Shown: one piece after another, positions 28,135-37,965 of the stretch
Layout of the letters: each line of letters opens with the position of its first letter
Position numbering within the stretch: position 1 is the first letter of the stretch
The notes under the pieces: model-generated
Told to the model about the DNA's origin: nothing
Databases searched by the model: none
What the model saw: the letters and a program-made list of their open reading frames with translations, nothing else
Assembly (NCBI RefSeq): GCF_004745635.1
Contig: NZ_SRLB01000011.1
Span: 62,001 to 126,000 of the forward strand
Reading direction: 5' to 3'
Length of the DNA stretch: 64,000 nucleotides
Source: Methylobacterium nonmethylotrophicum
Lineage (GTDB): Bacteria > Pseudomonadota > Alphaproteobacteria > Rhizobiales > Beijerinckiaceae
Made by a program: the position numbers and the translations under genes

Positions 28135-28713
28135 TCACCGCTCCTCCGCCTTCACCCACTTGATCACCCGCGGCGGCTCGTAGGCCCGGATCCGCGCCAC
28201 GAGCTCGGCCGGTTCGGTGCCGACGATCAGCATCGCCCGGTGCGGCTCGCGCACGAAGCCCTCCTGGACGACGGAATCGAGGAAGCCGAGGAGCCCGTCG
28301 TAGAACCCGCCGGCGTTGAACACCGCGAGCGGCTTCCTGTGGTAGCCGAGCTGGGCCCAGGTCCAGACCTCGAACATCTCCTCGAAGGTGCCGAGGCCCC
28401 CCGGCAGCGCCACGAATCCGTCGGCGAGGTCGGCCATCAGGGCCTTGCGCTCGTGCATGGAGGCGACCACCCGCAGGTCGGTCAGCCCGAGATGCGCGGT
28501 CTCCTTCTCGACGAGGGCCTTGGGCATGATGCCGGTCACCCGGCCGCCGGCACCGAGCGCGCCGTCGGCCACCGCCCCCATCAGCCCGACCTTGCCGCCG
28601 CCATAGACCATCTCGATCCCGTCTTGAGCGAAGTGGCGCCCGAGCGCGGTCGCCGCCTCGCGGTAGAGCGGGCGGGCCCCGTCGCTGGAGCCGCAGAACA
28701 CGCACAGGCGCAT
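28135..28713 (-). CDS. LOG family (TIGR00730) Rossmann-fold hydrolase
   Basis: A 192-residue protein with the lysine-decarboxylase-like/LOG fold. [15 protein letters not shown] at the start, [10 protein letters not shown], and the signature PGGLGTFEE (residues 104-112) with the upstream MHERKALM are all present. Family members release cytokinin bases or hydrolyse nucleoside 5'-monophosphates to ribose 5-phosphate and base. Old annotations as lysine decarboxylase are not supported. It appears to be a single gene between leuB and the convergent secreted protein. Confidence 0.9.
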   Translation of the reverse strand: MRLCVFCGSSDGARPLYREAATALGRHFAQDGIEMVYGGGKVGLMGAVADGALGAGGRVTGIMPKALVEKETAHLGLTDLRVVASMHERKALMADLADGFVALPGGLGTFEEMFEVWTWAQLGYHRKPLAVFNAGGFYDGLLGFLDSVVQEGFVREPHRAMLIVGTEPAELVARIRAYEPPRVIKWVKAEER

Positions 28714-28769
28714 GGTGGTTCTCCCTGTCCCTTATCGGGGAGCCGACTTCGACCAATCGTCATCCAACC

Positions 28770-28916
28770 CGCGACCTCGTCCTGAGGTGCCGGCGATCGG
28801 AGATCGCGTACGATCGAAGATCGGTTGGCCTCGAAGGAGCCCTCCAGACGTCTCGGTGATCTCTGGAGCCCTCCTTCGAGGCACGCGTCGCGTGCGCCTC
28901 AGGATGAGGTCGCGGG
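28770..28916. repeat. palindromic repeat, family C copy 1
   Basis: Outer arms GCGACCTCGTCCTGAGG and CCTCAGGATGAGGTCGC and inner arms GCCTCGAAGGAG / CTCCTTCGAGGC flank a variable centre. Copies with the same arms are at 43092-43203 and 56132-56254. It lies between leuB and the LOG gene. Confidence 0.8.
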
Positions 28917-28946
28917 TGGGTAAACTTGTTGAACCTGGGCGAGCGC

Positions 28947-30053
28947 TCAGCCGCCTTGCGCCTGCAATTCCCGCACGATCGCGTCGCCCATCTCGCTCGT
29001 GCCGACCGCGTTGGTGCCCGGGCTCGCGATGTCGCGGGTGCGGGTGCCCGAGGCCAGCGTGCGGGTGATGGCGCTCTCGAGCTGGTCGGCGGCCTCGACG
29101 AGGCCGAAGGAGTAGCGCAGCGCCATGGCGAGCGAGCCGATCATGGCGATCGGGTTGGCGAGGTTCTGGCCGGCGATGTCGGGAGCCGAGCCGTGGACCG
29201 GTTCGTAGAGGGCGCGCCGCGTGCCGTTCTCGACCGCGCCGAGGGAGGCCGAGGGCAGCATCCCGAGCGAGCCGGTCAGCATCGCCGCCACGTCCGACAG
29301 GATGTCGCCGAACAGGTTGTCGGTGACCAGCACGTCGTATTGCTTGGGGTTGCGCACGAGCTGCATGGCGCAGTTGTCGGCCAGCACGTGCTCGAGGCCG
29401 ACATCCGAGTACTGCTCGGCGTGGAGCCGGGTGACGGTCTCCTTCCAGAGGACGCCGGTCTTCATGACGTTGTGCTTCTCGGCCGAGGCGACCTTGTTGC
29501 GGCGCTTGCGGGCGAGGTCGAAGGCGACCGCGGCGATCCGCTCGATCTCGCCGGTCGTATAGACCTGCGTGTCGACCGCGCGCTTCTGGCCGTCCTCCAG
29601 GGTCACGATCTCCTTCGGCTCGCCGAAATAGACGCCGCCGGTGAGCTCGCGCACGATGACGATGTCGAGGCCCTCGACCAGCTCGCGCTTGAGCGCGGAG
29701 GCCTCGGCGAGCGCCGGGTAGCAGATCGCCGGGCGTAGGTTGGCGAACAGGCCGAGGTCCTTGCGCAGGCGCAGCAGGCCCGCCTCGGGGCGCTTGGCAT
29801 ACGGCACGCCGGCCCATTTCGGCCCGCCGACCGCGCCGAACAGAACCGCGTCGGCAGCCTTGGCGCGGTCCATCGCGGCCTCCGAGAGCGGCACGCCGTG
29901 GGCGTCGATCGCCGCGCCGCCGACGAGGTCGGTCTCGGTCTCGAACCGGGCGATGCCGGCGCGGGTGAACCAGGCCAGCACCTTGGAGACTTCCCCGGCC
30001 ACCTCCGGGCCGATGCCGTCGCCGGGCAGGAGCAGGATCTTGTACGTGGCCAT
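28947..30053 (-). CDS. leuB: 3-isopropylmalate dehydrogenase
   Basis: A 368-residue NAD-dependent enzyme of leucine synthesis. [13 protein letters not shown] starts the fold; [12 protein letters not shown] and EKHNVMKTG hold catalytic residues (Tyr and Lys regions), [12 protein letters not shown] the metal-binding aspartates, and [13 protein letters not shown] with [13 protein letters not shown] the cofactor site. ATG 30053 directly precedes this. leuCD are not in the window. It runs codirectionally 68 bases after the prenyl synthase gene. Confidence 0.96.
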   Translation of the reverse strand: MATYKILLLPGDGIGPEVAGEVSKVLAWFTRAGIARFETETDLVGGAAIDAHGVPLSEAAMDRAKAADAVLFGAVGGPKWAGVPYAKRPEAGLLRLRKDLGLFANLRPAICYPALAEASALKRELVEGLDIVIVRELTGGVYFGEPKEIVTLEDGQKRAVDTQVYTTGEIERIAAVAFDLARKRRNKVASAEKHNVMKTGVLWKETVTRLHAEQYSDVGLEHVLADNCAMQLVRNPKQYDVLVTDNLFGDILSDVAAMLTGSLGMLPSASLGAVENGTRRALYEPVHGSAPDIAGQNLANPIAMIGSLAMALRYSFGLVEAADQLESAITRTLASGTRTRDIASPGTNAVGTSEMGDAIVRELQAQGG

Positions 30054-30121
30054 GGCGTGACCTTCTCGGAGTCGGCTGCGGGCGGGCGGAGGGCGCGTCC
30101 CTCCGCCGGGATCGGGGGTGT

Positions 30122-31063
30122 TTAAGACTTGCGCGCGACGGTGAAGCGGGCGGCCTCGCAGAGCGTCGCGGCGGCGGCGCCCCAGGGCTTCAGGGCCGCC
30201 TCGCACTCGCCCACCAGGCGCTCGCACTCGGCACGGGCGCCGTCGAGGCCGAGGCGGTCGACGAGGGTCGCCTTGCCGGCCTCCTTGTCCTTGCCGGTGC
30301 GCTTGCCCATCGCCTCGGAGGAGGCCTCGCGGTCGAGAATGTCGTCGGCGACCTGGAAGGCCTGGCCCAGCGCCCGGCCGTAAGAGAGGAGCGCGCGGCG
30401 CTCCTCGGGCGAGGCGCCGCCGACGAGCGCCCCGGCATCGACCGAGAAGGCCAGGATGGCGCCGGTCTTCATCGCCTGGAGCTGGAGCGTCGCGTCGACG
30501 TCGAGATGGGCCGGGCCGAAGCGCCCCTCCGCCCCGAGGTCGAGGAGCTGGCCGCCGACCATGCCGCCGAGGCCCGAGGCCCGGGCGAGGCCGAGGACCA
30601 GCTCGGCGCGGATCAGCGGGTCGGCTTGCCAGGCCGGATCGGCCAGGATCTCGAAGGCGAGGGTCTGGAGGGCGTCGCCGACCAGGATCGCGGTGGCCTC
30701 GTCGTACTTCTTGTGCACGGTCGGCTGGCCGCGGCGCAGGTCGTCGTCGTCCATCGCCGGCAGGTCGTCGTGGACGAGCGAGTAGCAATGCACCAATTCG
30801 ACGCCGGCCCCGGCGGCCATCGCGCCCTCGAACGGGCCGCCGAGCATCCGGGCGGTCTCGATGGCGAGGAAGGGCCGCAGGCGCTTGCCGCCGTTGAGGA
30901 CGGCGTGGCGCATCGCCTCCATCAGGCGGGACGGCCGGGCGATCTCGCCGGGCTGCACCGCGTCGCCGAGGCGCTCGGCGAGGAAGCCTTCGACGGTCTT
31001 GGCCACGGCCGAGAGCCGCGCCGTGAAATCGCCTGCCTGCGGGTATCCTGTGGTGCCGGCCAT
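30122..31063 (-). CDS. ispA: polyprenyl (farnesyl/geranyl-type) diphosphate synthase
   Basis: A 313-residue class I trans-prenyltransferase that condenses isopentenyl and allylic diphosphates. The first Asp-rich motif is [15 protein letters not shown] (Asp99, Asp100, then four Asp), with the two-residue insertion usual in bacterial FPP synthases. GGKRLRP and the second motif VADDILD are present. ATG 31063 has AGGAAA upstream; an in-frame earlier ATG is less likely. Chain length (C15 or C20) cannot be settled. It is divergent from mtgA, which may share the promoter region. Confidence 0.9.
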   Translation of the reverse strand: MAGTTGYPQAGDFTARLSAVAKTVEGFLAERLGDAVQPGEIARPSRLMEAMRHAVLNGGKRLRPFLAIETARMLGGPFEGAMAAGAGVELVHCYSLVHDDLPAMDDDDLRRGQPTVHKKYDEATAILVGDALQTLAFEILADPAWQADPLIRAELVLGLARASGLGGMVGGQLLDLGAEGRFGPAHLDVDATLQLQAMKTGAILAFSVDAGALVGGASPEERRALLSYGRALGQAFQVADDILDREASSEAMGKRTGKDKEAGKATLVDRLGLDGARAECERLVGECEAALKPWGAAAATLCEAARFTVARKS

Positions 31064-31110
31064 CGTATTTTCCTGGGGACGGCCCGGCGTCGTGTCCTGC
31101 GGGGCCCGCG

Positions 31111-31917
31111 TTGACGTCATGGTGGCCTCGCAGACGGGCATGCCGAGAGGAGGGTCGGATTCAGGAGCCGCGCGTCACGGCGGACCGCCGGGAAGGCGTG
31201 CCGCAGCCGCTGCGGGGCTTGGTCCCGGCGAGCGCGCCGCCGGCCCGGGCCCGCTTGCGGCGCACCCTGCGCGCCGTGCTCCTGGTGCCCGTCATGGCGG
31301 TCGCCCTCGTCCTGGTCCTGGCGCTCGTCTATCGCGCGCTGACCCCGCCCTCAACCCTGATGCTCGGCCGTTGGGCGACGCTCCAGCCGGTGACCCGGGA
31401 GGTGGTGCCGCTGGACGCGATGGCGCCGGCCCTGGTCCAGGGCGTCGTCGCTTCCGAGGACCAGCGCTTCTGCCTGCACGACGGCGTCGACTGGGACGCC
31501 CTGTGGAGCGTCGTCGACGACGAGGACGGCCCGAGCCGCGGCGCCTCGACGGTGACGATGCAGACGGTGAAGAACGTCTTCCTGTGGCCGGGCCGCTCGT
31601 ACCTGCGAAAAGGCCTGGAGATCCCCCTGGCGCTGGTGGTCGACCTGGTCTGGGGCAAGCGCCGGACGATGGAGATCTACCTCAACGTCGCCGAGTGGGG
31701 CGAGGGGATTTTCGGGGCCGAGGCCGCCGCCCGGCACTGGTTCAGCAAGTCGGCCCGCGACCTCACCAAGGGCGAGGCCGCCCTGCTGGTGGCCGCCCTG
31801 CCGAACCCGATCCTCCGCAACCCGCGCCGGCCGACCCGGGCGCTGCGGGCGCTCGCCGGGCGCATCCAGGGGCGGACGGCCGGGATCGGCGGGCTGAGCC
31901 AGTGCGTGCGGCCGTGA
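31111..31917 (+). CDS. mtgA: monofunctional peptidoglycan transglycosylase
   Basis: A GT51 enzyme that polymerises lipid II into glycan strands outside the inner membrane. One N-terminal membrane helix ([19 protein letters not shown]) is followed by [16 protein letters not shown] with the catalytic Glu, [42 protein letters not shown] and [17 protein letters not shown], all GT51 motifs in order. There is no transpeptidase domain. The start is uncertain: TTG 31111 and GTG 31198 are both in frame and neither has a convincing ribosome-binding site. Confidence 0.9.
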   Translation: MTSWWPRRRACREEGRIQEPRVTADRREGVPQPLRGLVPASAPPARARLRRTLRAVLLVPVMAVALVLVLALVYRALTPPSTLMLGRWATLQPVTREVVPLDAMAPALVQGVVASEDQRFCLHDGVDWDALWSVVDDEDGPSRGASTVTMQTVKNVFLWPGRSYLRKGLEIPLALVVDLVWGKRRTMEIYLNVAEWGEGIFGAEAAARHWFSKSARDLTKGEAALLVAALPNPILRNPRRPTRALRALAGRIQGRTAGIGGLSQCVRP

Positions 31918-31986
31918 GGTGGTGTGGTTCAAGATCGTGAAGTCGTACGAAGCAGTCTAGCCTGACATTTCGAAATCAAAGCCGTC

Positions 31987-32135
31987 CCCCTCTCCCGTGT
32001 GGGAGAGGGATTAGGGGTGAGGGTGGAGATGGTTCAGTGTGAAGTGTTGAGCGTAGAGATGCCAGCACGACGCTCTGAGCTTCACACGGGAGCGCATCAC
32101 CCTCACCCCTGCCCCTCTCCCACACGGGAGAGGGG
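31987..32135. repeat. long palindromic repeat, family B copy 1
   Basis: Arms CCCTCTCCCGTGTGGGAGAGGG and its reverse counterpart, each followed inward by GGGGTGAGGGTG / CACCCTCACCCC, enclose about 65 variable bases. A second copy is at 62423-62572 and a half copy at about 48385-48412. It lies between mtgA and the DUF4424 gene. Confidence 0.8.
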
Positions 32136-32214
32136 ATCCCGCGACTTCTCGTGACCCGTTGCGGATCCGGTCACGTCTGTCGTAAGCGTAGCCCTGCGAG
32201 GCGCGGGAGCGGCG

Positions 32215-33210
32215 ATGATGAGCAGGATGAGAGCGGCTGTCCTGGCGATCGTCGCGATGGCGATCCTGCCGGGCCCGGCCCGCGCCAACGACAGCGCCGC
32301 CGCCCTCGAGGCCGGCGGCCTGGTGCTGGTGCGCGATCCCGACATCGCGCTCGCCAGCGAGGACCTGCGCATCGGTCTCGAGCGCATCACGGTCGACTAC
32401 GTCTTCCGCAACCGAGCCGCGACGCCCAAGACCCTGCGCGTGGCCTTCCCGCTGCCGGCCGTGGACGGGGCGACGCTGTCGATGAGCGCGCTCAGCCTGC
32501 CGCATGAGGATCGGGCCAACTTCGTCGGCTTCACGGTGACGGTGGACGGGGCGCCGGTGACGCCGCTCCTCGAGGAGCGGGCCTTTCTCGGCACTCGCGA
32601 GGTGACCGACCTCCTCACCCGCCACCGCGTGCCGCTCAACCCGCTGCGGCGCAAGGACGTCGAGGCGGCGCTCAAGCGGCTCTCGCCGGCGGTGCTCGGG
32701 GAACTGGAGAAGGCGGGTCTTCTCTCGGAGGCCAAGGCGGACGCCGACGGCCAGTGGCGCAGCGAGGCCAAGTTCCACTGGGAGCAGACGTTTCCGCCTG
32801 GTCGCGACCTGCGCGTTTCCCACGCCTACGCCCCCGTGAAGGGCAACCACCTGCTCTCGGCCCAGGAGGCGGCGACGCCCGCCTACCGGGCCCGGTACTG
32901 CCTCGACGATTCCGGGCTCGCGGGAATCCGGCGCCTGATCGCCGCCTCGCCGATGAAGGCGGAGGGCCTGACCCGGGCGGTGGAGGTGCCCTACATCGTC
33001 ACCACCGCCCGCAACTGGGCCGGGCGTATCGGCCGCTTCACCCTGACGGTGGACAAGGGCAGCCCGACCGCCCTGGTGAGCGTCTGCCGCACCGGCCTGC
33101 GCAAGACCGGGCCGACCACCTTCGTGTGGGAGGCGAAGGACTACGCCCCCGACCAGGACCTGACGGTCCTGATCGTCTCCAACGATGACGCCCTGCTGGG
33201 GATCCGGTGA
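32215..33210 (+). CDS. DUF4424 family secreted protein
   Basis: A 331-residue protein with a signal peptide ending ARANDS. The mature start NDSAAALEAGGLVLVRDPDIALASEDLRI matches the DUF4424 pattern (N-D-S/T, G-G-L-V, S-E-D-L-x-I), followed by a beta-rich VDYVFRNRAATPKTLRVAFPLP. Two cysteines near the C-terminus (RYCLDD, SVCRTG) may pair. The function of the family is unknown; it is periplasmic by its signal peptide. It follows mtgA across a repeat. Confidence 0.82.
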   Translation: MMSRMRAAVLAIVAMAILPGPARANDSAAALEAGGLVLVRDPDIALASEDLRIGLERITVDYVFRNRAATPKTLRVAFPLPAVDGATLSMSALSLPHEDRANFVGFTVTVDGAPVTPLLEERAFLGTREVTDLLTRHRVPLNPLRRKDVEAALKRLSPAVLGELEKAGLLSEAKADADGQWRSEAKFHWEQTFPPGRDLRVSHAYAPVKGNHLLSAQEAATPAYRARYCLDDSGLAGIRRLIAASPMKAEGLTRAVEVPYIVTTARNWAGRIGRFTLTVDKGSPTALVSVCRTGLRKTGPTTFVWEAKDYAPDQDLTVLIVSNDDALLGIR

Positions 33211-33364
33211 AGGCACCTCCCGTGCGCCGGTGAGCCGGCGAAGCGTCGCGGGCCGGCGCGACTTTCCCCGGACGGCCCCCGGAACGGGGCTGGCGCGGCG
33301 GGCTTTCCCCCCGTAACACCGGCGCCGCCCGCCCGTGCGGCGCGGCCCTCAAAAGGGAAGCACG

Positions 33365-33706
33365 ATGTTCACTCTCGAGATCGACGGCACGCCCGTCGCC
33401 ATCATCCGGTCGAACGAGGAGCGGGCCCGGGAGCTTCTCGAGGTCGAGGGATTCCAGGACGACCTGCGCACCATGAAGAGCGACGGCCGCCCGCTGTGGT
33501 CGGGCAAGGCCGCCTCCCTGAAGCTGCGCCCCGCGACCGAGGACGAGGTCGAGACCTTCGAGGACTCGATGGACGAGGAGGATTTCGAGGACGAGGACGA
33601 GCCCAAGGCCGCCAACGACTCCAAAGGCTCGGGTGACGACGAGGACGAGGAGGACGATGTCGACATCCTGTTCCTCGTCGATATCGACGACGAGGACGAG
33701 GCATAG
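33365..33706 (+). CDS. small acidic cytoplasmic protein
   Basis: A 113-residue protein. The first 65 residues look folded (FTLEIDGTPVAII, RARELLEVEGFQ, PLWSGKAASLKLRPATEDE). The last 50 are almost all Asp and Glu in runs, with a short hydrophobic island DILFLVDID near the end. No domain is recognised. ATG 33365 follows AAAAGGGAAG. The acid tail might bind metal or basic proteins or mimic nucleic acid; that is speculation. Confidence 0.72.
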   Translation: MFTLEIDGTPVAIIRSNEERARELLEVEGFQDDLRTMKSDGRPLWSGKAASLKLRPATEDEVETFEDSMDEEDFEDEDEPKAANDSKGSGDDEDEEDDVDILFLVDIDDEDEA

Positions 33707-33762
33707 GCAAGACGCCTCCCGCGGCCGGCCCTGGCGCCGGCCGCGCTTCCTGCTTTACGGCG

Positions 33763-34428
33763 TCAGGGCGTTCGACGCAGGATCCCTATCGTGCCGAGGC
33801 CGGACCGCAGGTCGGCCTCGAACCGCTGGTAGGAGGGCAGACGCGCCAGACGCCGCAGGTCGATCTCCTCGGCGATCTGATCGAACAGCCCTTCAGGGCC
33901 GGGCACGCGCCGCCCCTTGCGTCCGCCAAACAGCGCGCGGACGGCCTCGGTCAGTGTGCGCTTGGGGTCCTCGACCGTCTCCGCCCGCTCCGGTTGCCAT
34001 GACAGGGCAACCCGTTCCGGCCAGGTCGAGAAGCCGAAGACCCGGGCGACCGCATCGGGGTCCGCCAGCATCCAGGCTTCCGTCTCGCGCACCGGGATCA
34101 GCGGGACGATCCTGGCCTCCGTCATCGCGCAGGTGGCTCGCGCGCTGGCCCGAACCTGCCCGACGAGCCGCGCCTCGATCTGGTCGACCAGTGACCGCGA
34201 GGCATCGGCATGAATGACGAACAGGTCGACACTCTCCCGGTCCCGGCAGACGAGTTCCGCGCGCTCGGCGTTGGGCTTCTTGGTATAGGCGACGATGTCT
34301 TCCTGCAGCTCGACCGCTATCGCCGCCTCCGCCTGCACGATGCCGAGCAGGGTGCGGTAGACGATTCGCGGCAGGAAACGCCGATCGGTCGGCCCCTCGG
34401 AGAACAGGCCGACGACGAGCCAAGTCAT
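33763..34428 (-). CDS. DUF4276 (TOPRIM-like) family protein, partner of the AAA ATPase
   Basis: A 221-residue protein. The N-terminal LFSEGPTDRRFLPRI provides the Glu11/Asp15 pattern of TOPRIM-like folds; VDLFVIHADAS (Asp75) and PVRETEAWMLADPDAV (residues 112-127) match the DUF4276 signature, with E-x-E-A-W. TOPRIM domains of this kind act as nucleases or effectors in OLD, PARIS and Abi systems. Its ATG overlaps the stop of the AAA ATPase (ATGA), so the two are coupled. It is the downstream effector candidate of a two-gene defence-like module. The family call is good; the nuclease role is inference. Confidence 0.75.
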   Translation of the reverse strand: MTWLVVGLFSEGPTDRRFLPRIVYRTLLGIVQAEAAIAVELQEDIVAYTKKPNAERAELVCRDRESVDLFVIHADASRSLVDQIEARLVGQVRASARATCAMTEARIVPLIPVRETEAWMLADPDAVARVFGFSTWPERVALSWQPERAETVEDPKRTLTEAVRALFGGRKGRRVPGPEGLFDQIAEEIDLRRLARLPSYQRFEADLRSGLGTIGILRRTP

Positions 34429-35801
34429 AGGCCGCGCTCGTCCCCGCTCTGGACGATGCGGTCGATGTCCGACCGGGTCAGCCGGTGTTCGCGGTCGCTG
34501 AGGGGGAGTTCGTTCGTGATAAGGCCGGTACGCATGCGCGTTCGACGCGTCACCGCCCTATGCTCGGGATCGATCCGGGACACGACGTCGACCAGGACGA
34601 TCGCCTCGTCCTCCGTCGCCTGCAGCACGACGGGGGAATGGGTGTTCAGGATGACCTGGAACAGACGCTCGTCATTCTCCTCGGCTGCCTGCACCGACGT
34701 GCAGGCCTCACGCAAGACCGCGATCAAGCGGGCGAGCCGGGCCGCATTGATGCCGTTCTCCGGCTCCTCGAACAGCAGCACGCTGCGGCGGCGCGGATCG
34801 TAGAGGTAGGTCAGCAGGGCGAGCATCCGCAGCGTACCGTCGGAGAGCACGCGGGAGCTGAACTCCTCGCCGTCCTGCGTCGTCAGCAGGAAGCGGTAGC
34901 GGCCATAGGCCTCGTCCCGCTCGACCCGCAGGTCCTTCACGCCAGGGATCAGGGCCGACAGGGCGGAGCGGATCAGCCCGATATCGCCGCGGGGGCGCTC
35001 GGGCGTCCGCGTTTCCGCCTCGATGCGGGCCAGCACCTTGGCGAGGTTCGAGCCGTCGGGCAGGAGGTCGTCGGGCGCCAGGGCATCGCTCGGCTCGCGC
35101 TCGGCCGAGACTTCGAGCTGCAGGAACGTCATCCCCTCCAGCTCCTGCCGCAGCGCGAACAGGTGCGGGAACTCGGTGGCGGTCGTGATCTTCGACAGGA
35201 CCGTCGCGGTGGCGCGGCCCTTGCGCACCGGGAACGGGCGCGGCAGCCCCTGCCGGCCGTCCTGGTTGACCTGGAACGTGTCGTCCAGGGTCTCGAGGAA
35301 CGGGGTCCGCGCCCGGCCGGTGCCGTACCGAGCGCGCCTCTTGGCGAAATCCTGGGCGAGAGGGGAACGCCGGGCCCAGGCGTCGTCGGTCCGGCGTATC
35401 GCCGCCGCCTGCTCGCGGCGGACGTAGAGACGTTCCAGGCCGCCCGGCTCGTCCGCACGCCGCTCGATCTCCAGTTCGTAGCGCAGCCGCGTATAGGCGA
35501 GAGGCTTTCGCTGCCCGAAGGCGTCCTCGACCTCGGGGTCGAGCAGCACCTCGACCGCGAAGCGCATCGCGTCGGCCGTCGTGCCGTCGGCGCGGCGGCG
35601 GAACATCTCGCTCGGGTCGCCCCGCATGGTCCGGACCGCTTCCGGCAGGTCCAGGGCGGCGAGTCGCGCGAGCAGCCGGAGCGCGTCGAAGAAGTTCGAT
35701 TTCCCGGACGCGTTCGGGCCGGCGATGACCGTGAAGGGTTGCAGGTCGAGGGTCAGGCCCTCGAAGCTCTTGAAGCCGTCGATCTCGACCCGCGTCAGCA
35801 T
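34425..35801 (-). CDS. AAA (AAA_21/OLD-like) ATPase of a defence-like pair
   Basis: A 458-residue ABC-type ATPase of the SMC/RecF-like AAA_21 class. RVEIDGFKSFEGLTLDLQPF leads to Walker A GPNASGKSN (residues 28-36). LSDGTLRMLALL is the signature-like helix and SVLLFEEPENGI (about 341-351) is Walker B with the catalytic Glu; NTHSPVVL (386-393) holds the switch His. The middle carries a roughly 250-residue helical insert. These proteins drive effectors such as TOPRIM nucleases. Start ATG 35801 is 10 bases beyond the argG stop, so argG and this gene likely share transcription. No HNH or methyltransferase gene is adjacent. Confidence 0.82.
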   Translation of the reverse strand: MLTRVEIDGFKSFEGLTLDLQPFTVIAGPNASGKSNFFDALRLLARLAALDLPEAVRTMRGDPSEMFRRRADGTTADAMRFAVEVLLDPEVEDAFGQRKPLAYTRLRYELEIERRADEPGGLERLYVRREQAAAIRRTDDAWARRSPLAQDFAKRRARYGTGRARTPFLETLDDTFQVNQDGRQGLPRPFPVRKGRATATVLSKITTATEFPHLFALRQELEGMTFLQLEVSAEREPSDALAPDDLLPDGSNLAKVLARIEAETRTPERPRGDIGLIRSALSALIPGVKDLRVERDEAYGRYRFLLTTQDGEEFSSRVLSDGTLRMLALLTYLYDPRRRSVLLFEEPENGINAARLARLIAVLREACTSVQAAEENDERLFQVILNTHSPVVLQATEDEAIVLVDVVSRIDPEHRAVTRRTRMRTGLITNELPLSDREHRLTRSDIDRIVQSGDERGL

Positions 35802-35811
35802 CCGGGGTCGC

Positions 35812-37053
<1,242 letters not shown>

Positions 37054-37240
37054 GCGGGGCGGGCCTCGGACGATGGGGGATTGAACGAATGCGCGGGGGC
37101 TTAACAGCCCGGCCCGGCCGCGTGCAACCGCGTTGCCAACCGCACGGCCTCGGGCCCGTGGCGATGCGACGCCCGGCGCGGCGCTTGTGGGCGGAGCCCG
37201 CGGACGCGAAGGTGCGGGTCCAGCCAACGGAGGGGTGCGA

Positions 37241-37867
37241 ATGCCGCGGCGGCCCACGCTCGAATTCTGGTTCGAGTTCGCGTCGACCTATTCGTACCTC
37301 GCCGCGATGCGGATCGAGGCGCTCGCCGACGCGGCCGGGGTCGCCTTGCGCTGGCGCCCCTTCCTGCTCGGCCCGGTCTTCGCCGCGCAGGGGTGGACCT
37401 CCTCGCCGTTCAACCTCTACCCGGCCAAGGGCCGCAACATGTGGCGCGACCTCACCCGCGAGGCCGCCCGCCTCGGCCTGCCGCCGGTGGTGCGGCCGGG
37501 AAGCTTCCCGCAGAACAGCCTGGCGGCGACCCGGGTCGCGGTGCTGGGGGCCGAGGAGCCGTGGATCGGCGCCTATGTGCGGGCGGTCTACACGGCGGAG
37601 TTCGCCCGCGGCGAATCGATCGCCGAGCCCGCCGCGATCTCGAACCTCCTCAACGGCCTCGGCCATGACGGGCCGGCCCTGATCCGGGCGGCGACCCAGG
37701 AGCCGGTGAAGAACCGCCTGCGCTCGATCGGCGAGGAGGCGAAGTCCCGCGGCCTGTTCGGCGCCCCGAGCTTCCTGACCGAGGACGGCGAATTGTTCTG
37801 GGGCAACGACCGGATGGAGCAGGCGCTCGCCTGGGCGACGGGGGAGCGGCCGGCGGGGTTGCGCTGA
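37241..37867 (+). CDS. 2-hydroxychromene-2-carboxylate isomerase-like DsbA-fold protein
   Basis: A 208-residue protein of the HCCA isomerase / GST kappa family with a thioredoxin-like fold. [19 protein letters not shown] gives the family start with Ser at the usual catalytic place (FAS-TYSYLA), followed by [10 protein letters not shown], and the late [22 protein letters not shown] is the conserved glutathione-site end. The family isomerises aromatic ring-cleavage products in naphthalene breakdown, but many members have unknown substrates. ATG 37241 has GGAGGGG upstream. The aromatic oxygenase genes nearby are convergent, so a functional link is only possible. Confidence 0.86.
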   Translation: MPRRPTLEFWFEFASTYSYLAAMRIEALADAAGVALRWRPFLLGPVFAAQGWTSSPFNLYPAKGRNMWRDLTREAARLGLPPVVRPGSFPQNSLAATRVAVLGAEEPWIGAYVRAVYTAEFARGESIAEPAAISNLLNGLGHDGPALIRAATQEPVKNRLRSIGEEAKSRGLFGAPSFLTEDGELFWGNDRMEQALAWATGERPAGLR

Positions 37868-37893
37868 GCAGCGTTGCAGGGCGCAACGCTGCT
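37867..37893 (+). terminator. hairpin after the isomerase gene
   Basis: An 11-bp perfect stem AGCAGCGTTGC/GCAACGCTGCT with loop AGGGC begins at the last stop base of the isomerase gene. A weak T-rich stretch (GTTGTTCCTTGGTTTT) follows at 37901-37915. Confidence 0.55.
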
Positions 37894-37915
37894 GCTGACG
37901 TTGTTCCTTGGTTTT

Positions 37916-37957
37916 GCCTCACGCGCCGAAGCGTGTCACCGCTTCGGCGCGTGAGGC
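37916..37957. terminator. 18-bp perfect hairpin between convergent genes
   Basis: GCCTCACGCGCCGAAGCG and CGCTTCGGCGCGTGAGGC are exact reverse complements around TGTCAC. It ends nine bases before the stop of the convergent MFS gene. T's precede rather than follow it on the plus strand, so it may be a bidirectional transcription barrier rather than a standard terminator. Confidence 0.5.
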
Positions 37958-37965
37958 CGAGCGGG

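Noticed and set aside
31987..32135. Palindromic repeats as CRISPR or as transposon ends
   Set aside because: Arms are inverted and singly placed, without regular spacing or an internal transposase gene.
37916..37957. 18-bp hairpin as a standard intrinsic terminator
   Set aside because: No T-run follows on either strand; it is listed with reduced confidence as a convergent barrier.
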